Positions 13,983 through 21,743 of a stretch of 36,703 bases of DNA are shown here, piece after piece. The position numbers and the translations under genes are program-made. The DNA lies in IMG/VR virus record IMGVR_UViG_3300025601_000056, positions 1 to 36,703 of that record. One strand, given 5' to 3'. The stretch comes from a virus. Position 1 is the first letter of the stretch. Each line of letters starts with the position of its first letter. Under the pieces are notes generated by a model. It had not been told where the DNA came from. It did not search any database and saw only the letters and a list, made by a program, of their open reading frames with translations.

Positions 13983-14494
13983 TACTGTACCTTTCTTGCT
14001 TCTAAAAATAATTCCGCAACTTGATCAAGGGCTTTCTGATAGTCCTTGGTTACACGAACAGTAATGCCACCTACAGATTCCCATTGTTGGCAGTTATCAA
14101 TTCTATCGTCAACAAGAATATCACTTGACTTGCAGTGATTTTGTTTGTCTTCTGAGTAAGGTCCAAAGTGAACAGGAATGTCAGGATATCTCTCTTGTGC
14201 CCAAAGTACTTTATCCCAAAACGCCCAGTGTACATCGTTGTAATGAGGAATAGCAGTTAGGAATAATAGTTCATATCCTGCTTCATCTCTAAATTGACGA
14301 GCAAGATTAACCATGTCGTCTGCTTGTGGCATTTTTGGTAACTGTCGAAATATGCGTTGATTATTACGGATTTTTTCCCAATCACTAGGAGAGTACATAG
14401 CAGTAGGATCATCAAGCCTGTAACCGATAAAGTCTCCAACGCCTGCGTTCCAATCGGCTACTACACCGTCCATGTCTAAATAAATTGTATTCAT
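13982..14494 (-). CDS. HAD-family 5'(3')-deoxyribonucleotidase-like phosphatase (170 aa)
   Basis: HAD motif I is D7-M-D9-G-V-V, motif II is T80 in FLTAIP, a Lys near 117-122 fits motif III, and DD at 129-130 in ILVDDRIDN is motif IV. The size and the DMDGVVADW opening fit the C-type deoxyribonucleotidases (NT5C family) often carried by T4-like phages. The expected reaction is removal of phosphate from (deoxy)nucleoside monophosphates, which adjusts nucleotide pools. TATAAT lies 5 nt before the ATG. It is co-transcribed with the hydrolase. Confidence 0.85.
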   Translation of the reverse strand: MNTIYLDMDGVVADWNAGVGDFIGYRLDDPTAMYSPSDWEKIRNNQRIFRQLPKMPQADDMVNLARQFRDEAGYELLFLTAIPHYNDVHWAFWDKVLWAQERYPDIPVHFGPYSEDKQNHCKSSDILVDDRIDNCQQWESVGGITVRVTKDYQKALDQVAELFLEARKVQ

Positions 14495-14499
14495 GCTAT

Positions 14500-14505
14500 A
14501 TTATA
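14500..14505 (-). promoter_or_regulatory. TATAAT box 5 nt before the nucleotidase ATG
   Basis: On the - strand the sequence reads TATAAATG-T-TATAAT-ATAGC-ATG. The hexamer occupies the same place as the TAAATA core of other late genes but has a sigma70 -10 sequence. There is no clear -35. Confidence 0.4.
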
Positions 14506-14509
14506 ACAT

Positions 14510-15196
14510 TTATATACTCATTTGTCTATCGTGTAATTTACCAATCGCATCCATGAGTTTGCCTACTTGTCCGTCGTTACGCAGTGCTTTGAATACTAGA
14601 TTAGGGACACCAAATTCACCTGCTTGTGCAAGACCAGCCTTACGATACATTTTTAACATGTCTTTAATATTGCGACACATTTCTAAATTTCCCGTAGCAA
14701 TTGCACCGTCAATTGCTCGTTCCCAGATAGCAAATACTCGTTCTACTTCTGGTTTGTCATATTTGACTGCATCTTGAGTAGGACGATTAATCCATTCACC
14801 TTTGATAACAGAGTAACTGCTACTAACTGGAGGATGGTCTACATCTTCTACATATAGTTCAACAGGAACACCTGCAATATTAATATCATGTTGTTGTGCC
14901 CAGAGTTTGCGTTTTGCATCAAACAATTCGTCTACTGCAACGTCGCAGTTAACTTGACTGTAGGGAACAATTAGGTGTAGGTCTAAATCGCTATGTTTGG
15001 TATAGTTGTAATTAACTTGACTACCTGAAACTACTAAATTTAACAAAGTAACATCTAAATCTAAAAATGCATAAAATTCTTTTGCAATTTTTAATAGTGC
15101 AACTCTTACATTAGATCGTAAGTGATCGTCCTTCCATAATACAGGATTTAAGGTGCTGTGGATCTCGATAGGATCAGTATATTCAAACATGCTCAT
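14510..15196 (-). CDS. Pol-beta-fold nucleotidyltransferase (228 aa)
   Basis: The signature GS (58-59) followed by HSDLDLHL with D70, D72 and H74, and a third acidic residue E113 in GVPVELYVED, fit the nucleotidyltransferase superfamily (GSx(9-12)DxD). The C-terminal half is helical (ERVFAIWERAIDGAIATGNL and a basic helix). Substrate unknown: such proteins can modify RNA, proteins or small molecules. Start ATG 15196 was chosen; a TTG at 15226 would run through the late-promoter core. Similar genes occur in aquatic T4-like phages as far as I recall. Confidence 0.82.
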   Translation of the reverse strand: MSMFEYTDPIEIHSTLNPVLWKDDHLRSNVRVALLKIAKEFYAFLDLDVTLLNLVVSGSQVNYNYTKHSDLDLHLIVPYSQVNCDVAVDELFDAKRKLWAQQHDINIAGVPVELYVEDVDHPPVSSSYSVIKGEWINRPTQDAVKYDKPEVERVFAIWERAIDGAIATGNLEMCRNIKDMLKMYRKAGLAQAGEFGVPNLVFKALRNDGQVGKLMDAIGKLHDRQMSI

Positions 15197-15201
15197 ATCT
15201 T

Positions 15202-15207
15202 TATTTA
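15202..15207 (-). promoter_or_regulatory. Late-promoter core TAAATA 5 nt before the ATG
   Basis: The - strand reads AAATAAATA-AAGAT-ATG for the nucleotidyltransferase gene. It lies back to back with the core of the divergent AlgH-like gene within 20 bp. Confidence 0.6.
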
Positions 15208-15214
15208 TTTCCGG

Positions 15215-15220
15215 TAAATA
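15215..15220 (+). promoter_or_regulatory. Late-promoter core TAAATA 5 nt before the ATG
   Basis: The + strand reads GGTAAATA-TTTCA-ATG for the AlgH-like gene. No Shine-Dalgarno sequence is present. Confidence 0.6.
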
Positions 15221-15225
15221 TTTCA

Positions 15226-15786
15226 ATGATTGAAAAGAAAGACCTAACCGGACAAATTATTGCATCTCGCCCAAATAACGCAGATACTTATTTTTCCAAA
15301 TCTGTTATCATAGTAGGAAAACACAGTCCGACAGGATCGTGGGGTCTCGTAGTCAATAAACCTACCGAAAAAATTACATTAGATCATATAATGCGGCAAA
15401 CTGGAATACTTTCTAAAAAAGAAGATAAGGTCTATATAGGAGGTCCGGTAGACACTAATAGAGTATATATTGTACATACCTTAGATTGGACTGCACCTAC
15501 TACAATGCAAATTACCAAAGATATAGGTGTTACTACTGACATATCTATACTGGCCGCAATTGCAGGTAACGAAGGGCCTGCATTATTTAGAACATGCTTG
15601 GGTATATGCCAATGGGCACCTAAACAACTTGACGGAGAATATTTTGGTCAAGAGCCATGGAGTCCTGCCAATAGTTGGGTAGATGCTCCTGCTACAATAG
15701 AGGCAGTGTTTCATTTAAACGAAGAAGATCAATGGATACACGGAATTGATTATATTACCAAAAATAATATATCTAATTGGTTTTAG
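15226..15786 (+). CDS. AlgH/YqgE (UPF0301, DUF179) family protein (186 aa)
   Basis: The protein opens LTGQIIASRPNNADTYFSKS, then SVIIVGKHSPTGSWGLVVNK and a GGPVD...VYIVHT segment. These match the pattern of bacterial AlgH/YqgE proteins (short N-terminal strand, SVI...H...G.GLVxNxP, GGPV). The full family length of about 185 aa is kept. The biochemical role of the bacterial family is not settled. Here it is an isolated + strand gene inside a - strand block. Its stop overlaps the gp41 stop by 4 nt. The late-type core 5 nt before ATG suggests late expression. Confidence 0.85.
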   Translation: MIEKKDLTGQIIASRPNNADTYFSKSVIIVGKHSPTGSWGLVVNKPTEKITLDHIMRQTGILSKKEDKVYIGGPVDTNRVYIVHTLDWTAPTTMQITKDIGVTTDISILAAIAGNEGPALFRTCLGICQWAPKQLDGEYFGQEPWSPANSWVDAPATIEAVFHLNEEDQWIHGIDYITKNNISNWF

Positions 15787-17231
15787 TCTTTTTCGGGACT
15801 AAACGCATTTAACATATCTCTAGCATTTCTTGTAGGCATGCTCGATTTTGCAATCTTAGAAACTGGCATTCCTTTTGTAGGATCTATTTCGCCTGTTTCG
15901 GGATCTACGTTAGTACTAGTTACTAAACTTGTTTTCTTTAACCCGTCAATTAGCGCACTACTTGCTGCACTACGCTGACTTGCAAAACTTTGCTCTTCTG
16001 CTTCTTCACCTAGGTCATTAATGCGTAATGTATCAATGTTAAATTCCAAATCAACTTTTTGACCAACACCGCTTGATGACCGAGTTTTCATAAACTGAAT
16101 TTGATAGCGGCCTCGCTCACGCATTGCTCGGCTTGTAAAGATACCAATAACGTTGTCTGCTGTTTGAATCTTACTCAGGCCCCCGCTGATGTGACTGTGA
16201 TCAAATTCAACTTCCTCAACTGCTGAACGATTTAACTGTGCCGCAGTGACTACTACTGACTGCGTTTCCATAGCAAAGTTACGAAGTTCTTCTGATACAT
16301 ATTTGTCTTTAACAAACAGATCACTTGGACTGACTTTAACAGATAGCGGCATCATAAGGTCTAAGTAGTCTACTAAAATAATGTCAGGTTTTTTTCCTGT
16401 TTTAACCTGAAATTCTTTTAAATATGACCGCAAATCGTTACAATTCTTACCTGAAGGCATGTACTTTATCTGCATTCCACCGGCACGTCGACCTGTCATC
16501 TTAACCTTCATTTCTACATCATCAATGTTGCGGAAAATTTCTTTGGCTGCAATATCGGTAATCATCGAGTCAATCCGCATACTTACTAACTCTTCCGAAA
16601 GTTCGAATGTAAAGTAGACAACATTTAAACCGGCAAGTGAAAAGTTTACACCTAAGTTTGCTAAGAACAATGACTTGCCGCCACCTGACCCGGCAGCAAA
16701 AATATTAAGTTCGCCTCTTTTAAAACCACCGTATAACTTTCTATCAATGCTTGGCCAGCCAGTTGAAATCTGTCCATTATTGTCTTTCATTCGCAACAAT
16801 CGAGCACGAGGATCATCCCAGTAATCAGTTCCCATATCTCTGCTCAAACTAATTTGAATAGCGTCTTTAATCAGTTTCTCAACCGGATTGTACTCACCTT
16901 TTTCCAACATATCTGCTGATTTAAGAATCGCTCTCTCAAGGCCTTTATGCCTGCTAAAAGTTTCAAATTCATTTAGCAACCATTCATAGTTTTCCTTTGC
17001 AAGCGCAACAGATTCGAACGAATTACTAGTAGATGCATTAACAATGGTAACTTCTGGCATTACCTTGTAATCGTCAACATATTTGGTAATAAAGGTTGCC
17101 GCATCTTGATAACGCTTGTCAAAGTTTTCCGGATCGAAAATGTTTTGACAGCGTACAAAAGTTTCTGCATCTCCTAAAAACATTTCGAGATACAGTTTTT
17201 GCATCTCTGCATTATAGTTTGGTTTATTCAT
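15783..17231 (-). CDS. gp41: Replicative DNA helicase, T4 gp41-like (DnaB family, 482 aa)
   Basis: Walker A AAGSGGGKS at residues about 179-187, Walker B IILVDYLDL (D288), and an N-terminal helical region of about 150 residues give the DnaB-family layout of T4 gp41. The enzyme unwinds DNA 5'-3' on the lagging strand as a hexamer and works with the primase encoded directly upstream. The start overlaps the gp61 stop by 8 nt, so helicase and primase are translationally coupled. The C-terminus ends in an acidic, partly disordered tail. Confidence 0.93.
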   Translation of the reverse strand: MNKPNYNAEMQKLYLEMFLGDAETFVRCQNIFDPENFDKRYQDAATFITKYVDDYKVMPEVTIVNASTSNSFESVALAKENYEWLLNEFETFSRHKGLERAILKSADMLEKGEYNPVEKLIKDAIQISLSRDMGTDYWDDPRARLLRMKDNNGQISTGWPSIDRKLYGGFKRGELNIFAAGSGGGKSLFLANLGVNFSLAGLNVVYFTFELSEELVSMRIDSMITDIAAKEIFRNIDDVEMKVKMTGRRAGGMQIKYMPSGKNCNDLRSYLKEFQVKTGKKPDIILVDYLDLMMPLSVKVSPSDLFVKDKYVSEELRNFAMETQSVVVTAAQLNRSAVEEVEFDHSHISGGLSKIQTADNVIGIFTSRAMRERGRYQIQFMKTRSSSGVGQKVDLEFNIDTLRINDLGEEAEEQSFASQRSAASSALIDGLKKTSLVTSTNVDPETGEIDPTKGMPVSKIAKSSMPTRNARDMLNAFSPEKD

Positions 17232-18216
17232 CTAAGTTTTCTAGTTTTTTCTTTAGTAGTTGTATTTTTATCTTGTTCGTTTCTTTGTAGTTAATAATTG
17301 TAAGTAGTGTATATAGCCTACCATATTTCTTAACTGCATCGGCACAATCTTTTATATCTGATTCCCACGGCGGAATACTAACCGCCCATTCATTTTCTAA
17401 TGCCGCTGTTATTATTTTTGCCCCGGGTTTATCTCTGTCCGGTACTACAATAACTGTTTTACCCAACATTTTTATTCTTGCTATTTGTGTTGCATTAGGT
17501 TCGTTATGCATAATTGCCACTCCGTCTACTGCAATGGCATCAAACTGTCCTTCTACTACTAATACATATTCTCTATCATCTTGTTGCGGATCTACGTTGA
17601 ATACATATCCGGCCTGTGCATCAGTTAGGTATTTTGGTTTACCTTCAGTTATCTTTCTTCCAGTCCATCCTACTGTCTCTTGATTGCAGTAGAAGGGCAA
17701 AAGTAATCGATCTCTATAACCATTTTCTGGACTCCAATGCCAGTTGTACCAATCTAATTCCATACCTCGATTAACTATATAATCAGCACAGGCAATAACA
17801 TCCGAATTAGGATCTTCTTCTAACCATTCAATTATCGGCTTGCTATCTTTAGGAAGCAATCTTGGCTCTAGGTTAAAATTTATAACTGGGGTTTTTACTA
17901 CCTCTGCGTCTTCTTTAGATCGCAATGCCTCTAGATTTAATTTGGTTATTTCGTCATTGGCCATACCCATCCAACGAAACAGGTCTTTTGTATTCTTACT
18001 TAGTAGTCTGCCCGGGCTCCATCCTGCTTTAAAATTACAATTGAAGCAGTGATATTGAAATCCTTCTTCGTTAAAAAGAACCCCGCCACGTTTTCTAGTG
18101 TCTGTTTTTTCGCCTCTATTGTGACAGCAGACTGCATTAAAACTTGTCCAACCGCTAGGAGTAGCCTTTCTTTTACCAGGTAAGAAAGTTTGTACAGTTG
18201 ATTGTATGAGGTTCAT
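17224..18216 (-). CDS. gp61: DNA primase, T4 gp61-like (330 aa)
   Basis: The N-terminal zinc-ribbon has C30/C31-H32 and C57-x2-C60 (YHCFNCNFKAGW). The Toprim catalytic motifs are E222 in VVEGQFDAIAV and D260-R-D262 in VVPDRDKPG. This is the size and domain order of gp61-type primases, which make RNA primers with gp41. AAAATA, one mismatch from the late core, lies 5 nt before the ATG, and no Shine-Dalgarno sequence is visible. Confidence 0.92.
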   Translation of the reverse strand: MNLIQSTVQTFLPGKRKATPSGWTSFNAVCCHNRGEKTDTRKRGGVLFNEEGFQYHCFNCNFKAGWSPGRLLSKNTKDLFRWMGMANDEITKLNLEALRSKEDAEVVKTPVINFNLEPRLLPKDSKPIIEWLEEDPNSDVIACADYIVNRGMELDWYNWHWSPENGYRDRLLLPFYCNQETVGWTGRKITEGKPKYLTDAQAGYVFNVDPQQDDREYVLVVEGQFDAIAVDGVAIMHNEPNATQIARIKMLGKTVIVVPDRDKPGAKIITAALENEWAVSIPPWESDIKDCADAVKKYGRLYTLLTIINYKETNKIKIQLLKKKLENLDE

Positions 18217-18221
18217 GCATA

Positions 18222-18227
18222 TATTTT
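18222..18227 (-). promoter_or_regulatory. Degenerate late-type core AAAATA 5 nt before the primase ATG
   Basis: The - strand reads GTTAAAATA-TATGC-ATG. One mismatch to TAAATA at the same spacing as the exact matches elsewhere in the window. Confidence 0.4.
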
Positions 18228-19326
18228 AACTTCTATACAATACTTTGTCAACTTTTCCGTTTGGATAATATGCAGTTCCTGGAGTAGGATTTCCGGGCAA
18301 TTGTGGACTGTAATGATTATAAGTTCCGTCAGTATCCGGAATCCATTTTATTCTAACATCGCTCCAACTGCCAACAGCATTAGCATAATCGACTCCAGTA
18401 AATCCAGTATATGTTTTTGTTTCCAAAGTTACATAATTTCCAAACGAACCGGGACTATTATCTAGTGTTGCTTGAATTAGCACTGTGCCTGTAAAATTCT
18501 CAAGGTAAAGAGCGGCTGTTGTTGTTTGTGTTAGTTCTGGATATGCTCTTAAATTGCCTGTGTAAAATTCGTATAAATTAGTCTGCTCATTTGCAAATCT
18601 TTGAAAACTTACGACAGAACCACTCTCTTTTAATGTAGGATATAAATCGTGTGTTAAGTTTACCGTACCGTCTATTCCGTAGTAGGTATTCGAGTATGAT
18701 GGTAATTTGCCGCCGTCGCTGTCTGTTAGAGTAATGCCGTATTTGTAATATCCGCTTGATAAAGATCGGGTGTCGTTTTCGTTTAAAGTTAATAAGGCTA
18801 TGCCTCGAGTTGCTGTTGTGACACCGTCATCTAAAACTTCTAATTGTTTTTCTAAAACTAGTCGTTGTTCGTTAGCATTAAACATGCTGAATACAAAATT
18901 TTGATTGAATGCTATTGATGTACCCGAACTGATTGTAGTTAATATAGGTGATTGAAATTGCTCAGTATCTAGGTTGTAAACAGGATTTAGGTTGGCAATA
19001 ATAACGCTATCTGCATTTACAGAAGAAACATAAGTTCCCGGAAGCACATTATTACTGTTAACTGTCATTCCTGCAACAATGCCAGTTGTGCTATCTAAAA
19101 ATATTTCTGTGCTTGATGTTGAAATTTCCTGGGTAGTTGCGCCAGCGGCTTTGATTCTAACAGTTTTCTGGTCAGAATTTTTAACTTGAATTTGAACTTT
19201 ATTTTTAAGTCCTTTTTGTATTTTTAGTTCACGCTGGTACATTGTTCTATCTATCCTTGTATTATTGTCCACATCTAATTGCACTTGCATTAAATTGGAG
19301 TATAAATAAACTGGTAATTTTTGCAT
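18226..19326 (-). CDS. Probable virion structural protein, beta-rich (366 aa)
   Basis: The sequence is Thr/Ser/Asn/Tyr-rich and predicted all-beta, with SSTEIFLDSTTGIVAGMTVN as a structural-repeat-like strand pair. The segment LYLENFTGTVLIQATLDNSP up to SWSDVRIKWIP looks like a beta-sandwich (discoidin/CBM-like) seen in phage tail proteins. No catalytic motif was found. TAAATA lies 5 nt before the ATG, in line with late expression. A baseplate or tail-fibre location is the best guess. Confidence 0.68.
   Translation of the reverse strand: MQKLPVYLYSNLMQVQLDVDNNTRIDRTMYQRELKIQKGLKNKVQIQVKNSDQKTVRIKAAGATTQEISTSSTEIFLDSTTGIVAGMTVNSNNVLPGTYVSSVNADSVIIANLNPVYNLDTEQFQSPILTTISSGTSIAFNQNFVFSMFNANEQRLVLEKQLEVLDDGVTTATRGIALLTLNENDTRSLSSGYYKYGITLTDSDGGKLPSYSNTYYGIDGTVNLTHDLYPTLKESGSVVSFQRFANEQTNLYEFYTGNLRAYPELTQTTTAALYLENFTGTVLIQATLDNSPGSFGNYVTLETKTYTGFTGVDYANAVGSWSDVRIKWIPDTDGTYNHYSPQLPGNPTPGTAYYPNGKVDKVLYRS
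19301..19308 (+). promoter_or_regulatory. Full T4-type late promoter TATAAATA
   Basis: An exact TATAAATA on the + strand, inside the divergent structural gene, 34 nt before the ATG at 19343. It is the only full 8-mer match noted upstream of a gene. Confidence 0.6.
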
Positions 19327-19331
19327 ACATA

Positions 19332-19337
19332 TATTTA
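19332..19337 (-). promoter_or_regulatory. Late-promoter core TAAATA 5 nt before the ATG
   Basis: The - strand reads AAATAAATA-TATGT-ATG for the 366-aa structural gene. Confidence 0.6.
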
Positions 19338-19342
19338 TTTTA

Positions 19343-19726
19343 ATGACCAGTAAGGACGACTTTCAGAAAAACTTTCCGTTTATAACCGGTGTAAAAACAT
19401 CGGTTAACGAATATATCGGAATAGTAATCAACTACGACCTCAATGTTACCAGCATCTATAGTTATGCTGATATACGTTCTGAGGAAGAAAGAAAATTATT
19501 TCTAGAATTAGGAGAAACATGGTGGTGGGAATCCAATAGAAAAATTCCAATCAACATATTCTTAAAACAGGATATGATAGACTTTAGACCATATGTTAAA
19601 ACATTTAACAGTAAAGATGTTGAAATAATATTTGGACCAATTGTAAATTTAGGTGAAATTGCAGAAAAACGAGTTAAACGTAAAAGCATTCAACTGGTTA
19701 GAAACGTTAAGAAAAACCGTAACTAA
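19343..19726 (+). CDS. Conserved hypothetical basic protein (127 aa)
   Basis: The product contains NEYIGIVINYDLNVTSIYSY, LELGETWWWESNRKIPINIF and KDVEIIFGPIVNL, and ends with a strongly basic tail (KRVKRKSIQLVRNVKKNRN) that could bind nucleic acid. I recall similar proteins in T4-like phages next to replication genes, with no known role. It is a lone + strand gene with an exact TATAAATA upstream. Its last 20 nt overlap the 3' end of the convergent mini-DnaE gene. Confidence 0.75.
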   Translation: MTSKDDFQKNFPFITGVKTSVNEYIGIVINYDLNVTSIYSYADIRSEEERKLFLELGETWWWESNRKIPINIFLKQDMIDFRPYVKTFNSKDVEIIFGPIVNLGEIAEKRVKRKSIQLVRNVKKNRN

Positions 19727-20294
19727 TATTTTCACATAGTAAATTTAGTTGTACCACAATTACATGAGCATACGCAACAGCATGAGCCTTTTTAAAGAAA
19801 TAAGCATCTTCTGTTTTAACCCATATCTCATTTTCAATAGCATCGAAACCTTTTTCGTTGCATACTGGGATGAGATGTTTCTTACCAGGCCGGAGGAGAG
19901 CAAGAAACATGGCTAACTGCTCAATGCTACGAGGTTTAAGTTTAGCAATCATATTATGATATCCGTTAATGTGAAACATCTGATCGCATACCGCAGAATC
20001 TTCTAATAGATCCCATAGCGGTTCAATTTTTAACAACTGTTCAAGTTGTTCCTCGTTTTTTATTCCTTGATAAGCAGATACATTTAAAAAGTCTATTTTA
20101 AAATATCCTCTATCTTCTGCTTTCTTATACTCAATTGCAGATAGGCCAGTTAATGGATTATACGGAATAACGTGACAATATACGCCAGTGTTGTGCTTTT
20201 TAAAATCTCCGTTCTCGGCACGAGATGCAGTAATGTGAGTTAATTTATCTAATGCTAGTTGTCTATTAGCAAAGTCTAAGTCAATATCAGGCAA
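19707..20294 (-). CDS. Minimal DnaE (DNA polymerase III alpha)-like protein (195 aa)
   Basis: Four motifs occur in the DnaE order: PDIDLDF at the N-terminus (D5 and D7 match the catalytic pair of PD(F)D(I)DF), YFKIDFL with D68 (the third catalytic Asp, as in KFDFLGL), KLKPRSIEQLAMFLALLRPG (120-137), and FKKAHAVAYAHVIVVQ (167-182, matching KSHAAAYA). Full DnaE is over 1000 aa, so the PHP, tau-binding and DNA-binding domains are missing. The start is TTG 20294 after AGGGAGATAGGAA; no ATG lies before the first motif. It overlaps the upstream gene by 8 nt. It may be a polymerase accessory or a decoy/regulator, since T4-like phages normally replicate with the B-family gp43. Confidence 0.75.
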   Translation of the reverse strand: MPDIDLDFANRQLALDKLTHITASRAENGDFKKHNTGVYCHVIPYNPLTGLSAIEYKKAEDRGYFKIDFLNVSAYQGIKNEEQLEQLLKIEPLWDLLEDSAVCDQMFHINGYHNMIAKLKPRSIEQLAMFLALLRPGKKHLIPVCNEKGFDAIENEIWVKTEDAYFFKKAHAVAYAHVIVVQLNLLCENISYGFS

Positions 20295-20982
20295 TTCCTA
20301 TCTCCCTACATACTTCTTTAACCAATGCAACATCAGCAGGAGTTTCTTTAAATTTCTTTGACCAAAACCCAAAATCTAAAATTTTATCAACTATTTCCAA
20401 TTGTTCGTCGCTAAACTTTCTCAATAACTCAACGCCTTCTGAACAGTTAAGAATTAACCACGGTGAAAGTTTTCCATCTCGAATATGATATACTGCACGA
20501 TTAACACTTACATATCTAAAGTAATGTGTATACTCTGCATTTTGTTCTTCAGCCCATTCCATCATATATTGCAAACTACGTTGTACTGCACTTTCGGCAG
20601 GTTCTATTTTTACAAGATCCGCTAGATACTTGTCGTATAATTCATCTCGACACCAGTGATCTAATTTAACTCCGCTTTTAATCACCCAATCAATAAATCG
20701 TTCAGGGTATAACGGATTAACATTATTGATAAAACTGCCAAATTTTACAAATGCATTATAGTAACTGCTTTTACAAAAATCAGAATAAGACTTTTGTTTT
20801 TTGGCATTCTGTGTTAGTTGATAAAATCTGTTGTATGTAAAAAATCCTACCTGAACTCGCTTTTCTTCTTTCTGTAATACTCTACGTTTTTGCTCGCACA
20901 TGTGAGCAATTAGCGTTTTTTCTTTCATAAACGCCTTACCGCAATGTACACAGTTAAAAGGTTGTTCTTCTAGTTTAATCAC
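20287..20982 (-). CDS. Zinc-finger protein of the replication operon (231 aa)
   Basis: The N-terminus FNCVHCGKAFMKEKTLIAHM has C11, C14, H27 and C29, a C2HC finger. The rest is helical, with AESAVQRSLQYMMEWAEEQN and SPWLILNCSEGVELLRKFSD. The start is GTG 20982, which overlaps the preceding stop (GTGA); no ATG fits before the finger. I recall a conserved family of unknown role in aquatic T4-like phages. Its coupling to the mini-DnaE gene downstream suggests that the two proteins act together. Confidence 0.75.
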   Translation of the reverse strand: MIKLEEQPFNCVHCGKAFMKEKTLIAHMCEQKRRVLQKEEKRVQVGFFTYNRFYQLTQNAKKQKSYSDFCKSSYYNAFVKFGSFINNVNPLYPERFIDWVIKSGVKLDHWCRDELYDKYLADLVKIEPAESAVQRSLQYMMEWAEEQNAEYTHYFRYVSVNRAVYHIRDGKLSPWLILNCSEGVELLRKFSDEQLEIVDKILDFGFWSKKFKETPADVALVKEVCREIGIA

Positions 20983-21440
20983 TCGTAATCTTTCCGTTGC
21001 TTTTTGTCAAAACCCATTTTATCAAATAGTTCGTCTCGATCTTTTTTGTCCATCATAGATGCAAGTAATTTAATATCACTCATCTTCATAGCAGGATACA
21101 GTTCTTCTAACAATTTTTCAATTTTGTTTGCTTTTTCTTTCGTACCTGATTTAAGATATGTATATCGCAAAGACGTGCCGGTACCGCAACTTGCAAACAT
21201 TTTCCATAGCAACGGTTTATGACCTTTGCTTAGTTCCCAATGATTTTTGTTTACAAATTCGTTAACACGATCAATTGTAAATTCATAAGTTTCAGAATCA
21301 GACTGAGGATTGCCCACGAACCTCATTAGGAGATACGGACTAAATGCTTTCTTTTCTTCGTCAGTAAGGTTATTATAGAAATCATAATTTCTAGAATTTA
21401 CTGCTCTTAGTTCTTTGCCAATGTCTAATTTTGCTGCCAT
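20979..21440 (-). CDS. Conserved replication-operon protein, possibly clamp-loader subunit gp62-like (153 aa)
   Basis: The protein has KKAFSPYLLMRFVGN, a helical VNEFVNKNHWELSKGHKPLL, and a charged C-terminal helix pair ending DKMGFDKKQRKDYE. Its layout (conserved PYxLMR, then N-rich helix, then WxLSK) recalls the small clamp-loader subunit gp62 of marine T4-like phages, but no diagnostic motif confirms it. Gene 44 is not in the window. ATG 21440 overlaps the upstream stop (TAATG); a TTG at 21455 was rejected. Confidence 0.7.
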   Translation of the reverse strand: MAAKLDIGKELRAVNSRNYDFYNNLTDEEKKAFSPYLLMRFVGNPQSDSETYEFTIDRVNEFVNKNHWELSKGHKPLLWKMFASCGTGTSLRYTYLKSGTKEKANKIEKLLEELYPAMKMSDIKLLASMMDKKDRDELFDKMGFDKKQRKDYE

Positions 21441-21742
21441 TATACTGGATGCCAATCTAGTGGTTTAGGGTTGTCTTTACTGAGGTGATGTATAATTATA
21501 CACTGGTCTAATGCTTTTTGCAAGGTAACATTAGTCCGGGCTACTCTTCGAATTTCATTCCATAAATTCTTTTCTTTAATATCATCAAGTTTTGATCTAA
21601 TATGTTCAGGCGCCAGTAATTGGTCATCTGAACTCCAATCCCACCCTATGATTATTTTTTCAGTTGATGATAATTCCTGTGCGTATGTCACCCCATCAAT
21701 TTTTTCATAAGAATATGATGCACCTGGTGTAAGCCTGCTCAT
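21440..21742 (-). CDS. Hypothetical replication-operon protein (100 aa)
   Basis: Start ATG 21742 lies one base after the upstream stop; the longer frame from 21766 would need a TTG start. The product has a strand-rich first half (YSYEKIDGVTYAQELSSTEK, IIIGWDWSSDDQ) and a helical second half (NEIRRVARTNVTLQKALDQC). It was not recognised. Coupling with both neighbours places it in the replication and recombination module. Confidence 0.72.
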   Translation of the reverse strand: MSRLTPGASYSYEKIDGVTYAQELSSTEKIIIGWDWSSDDQLLAPEHIRSKLDDIKEKNLWNEIRRVARTNVTLQKALDQCIIIHHLSKDNPKPLDWHPV

Positions 21743-21743
21743 A

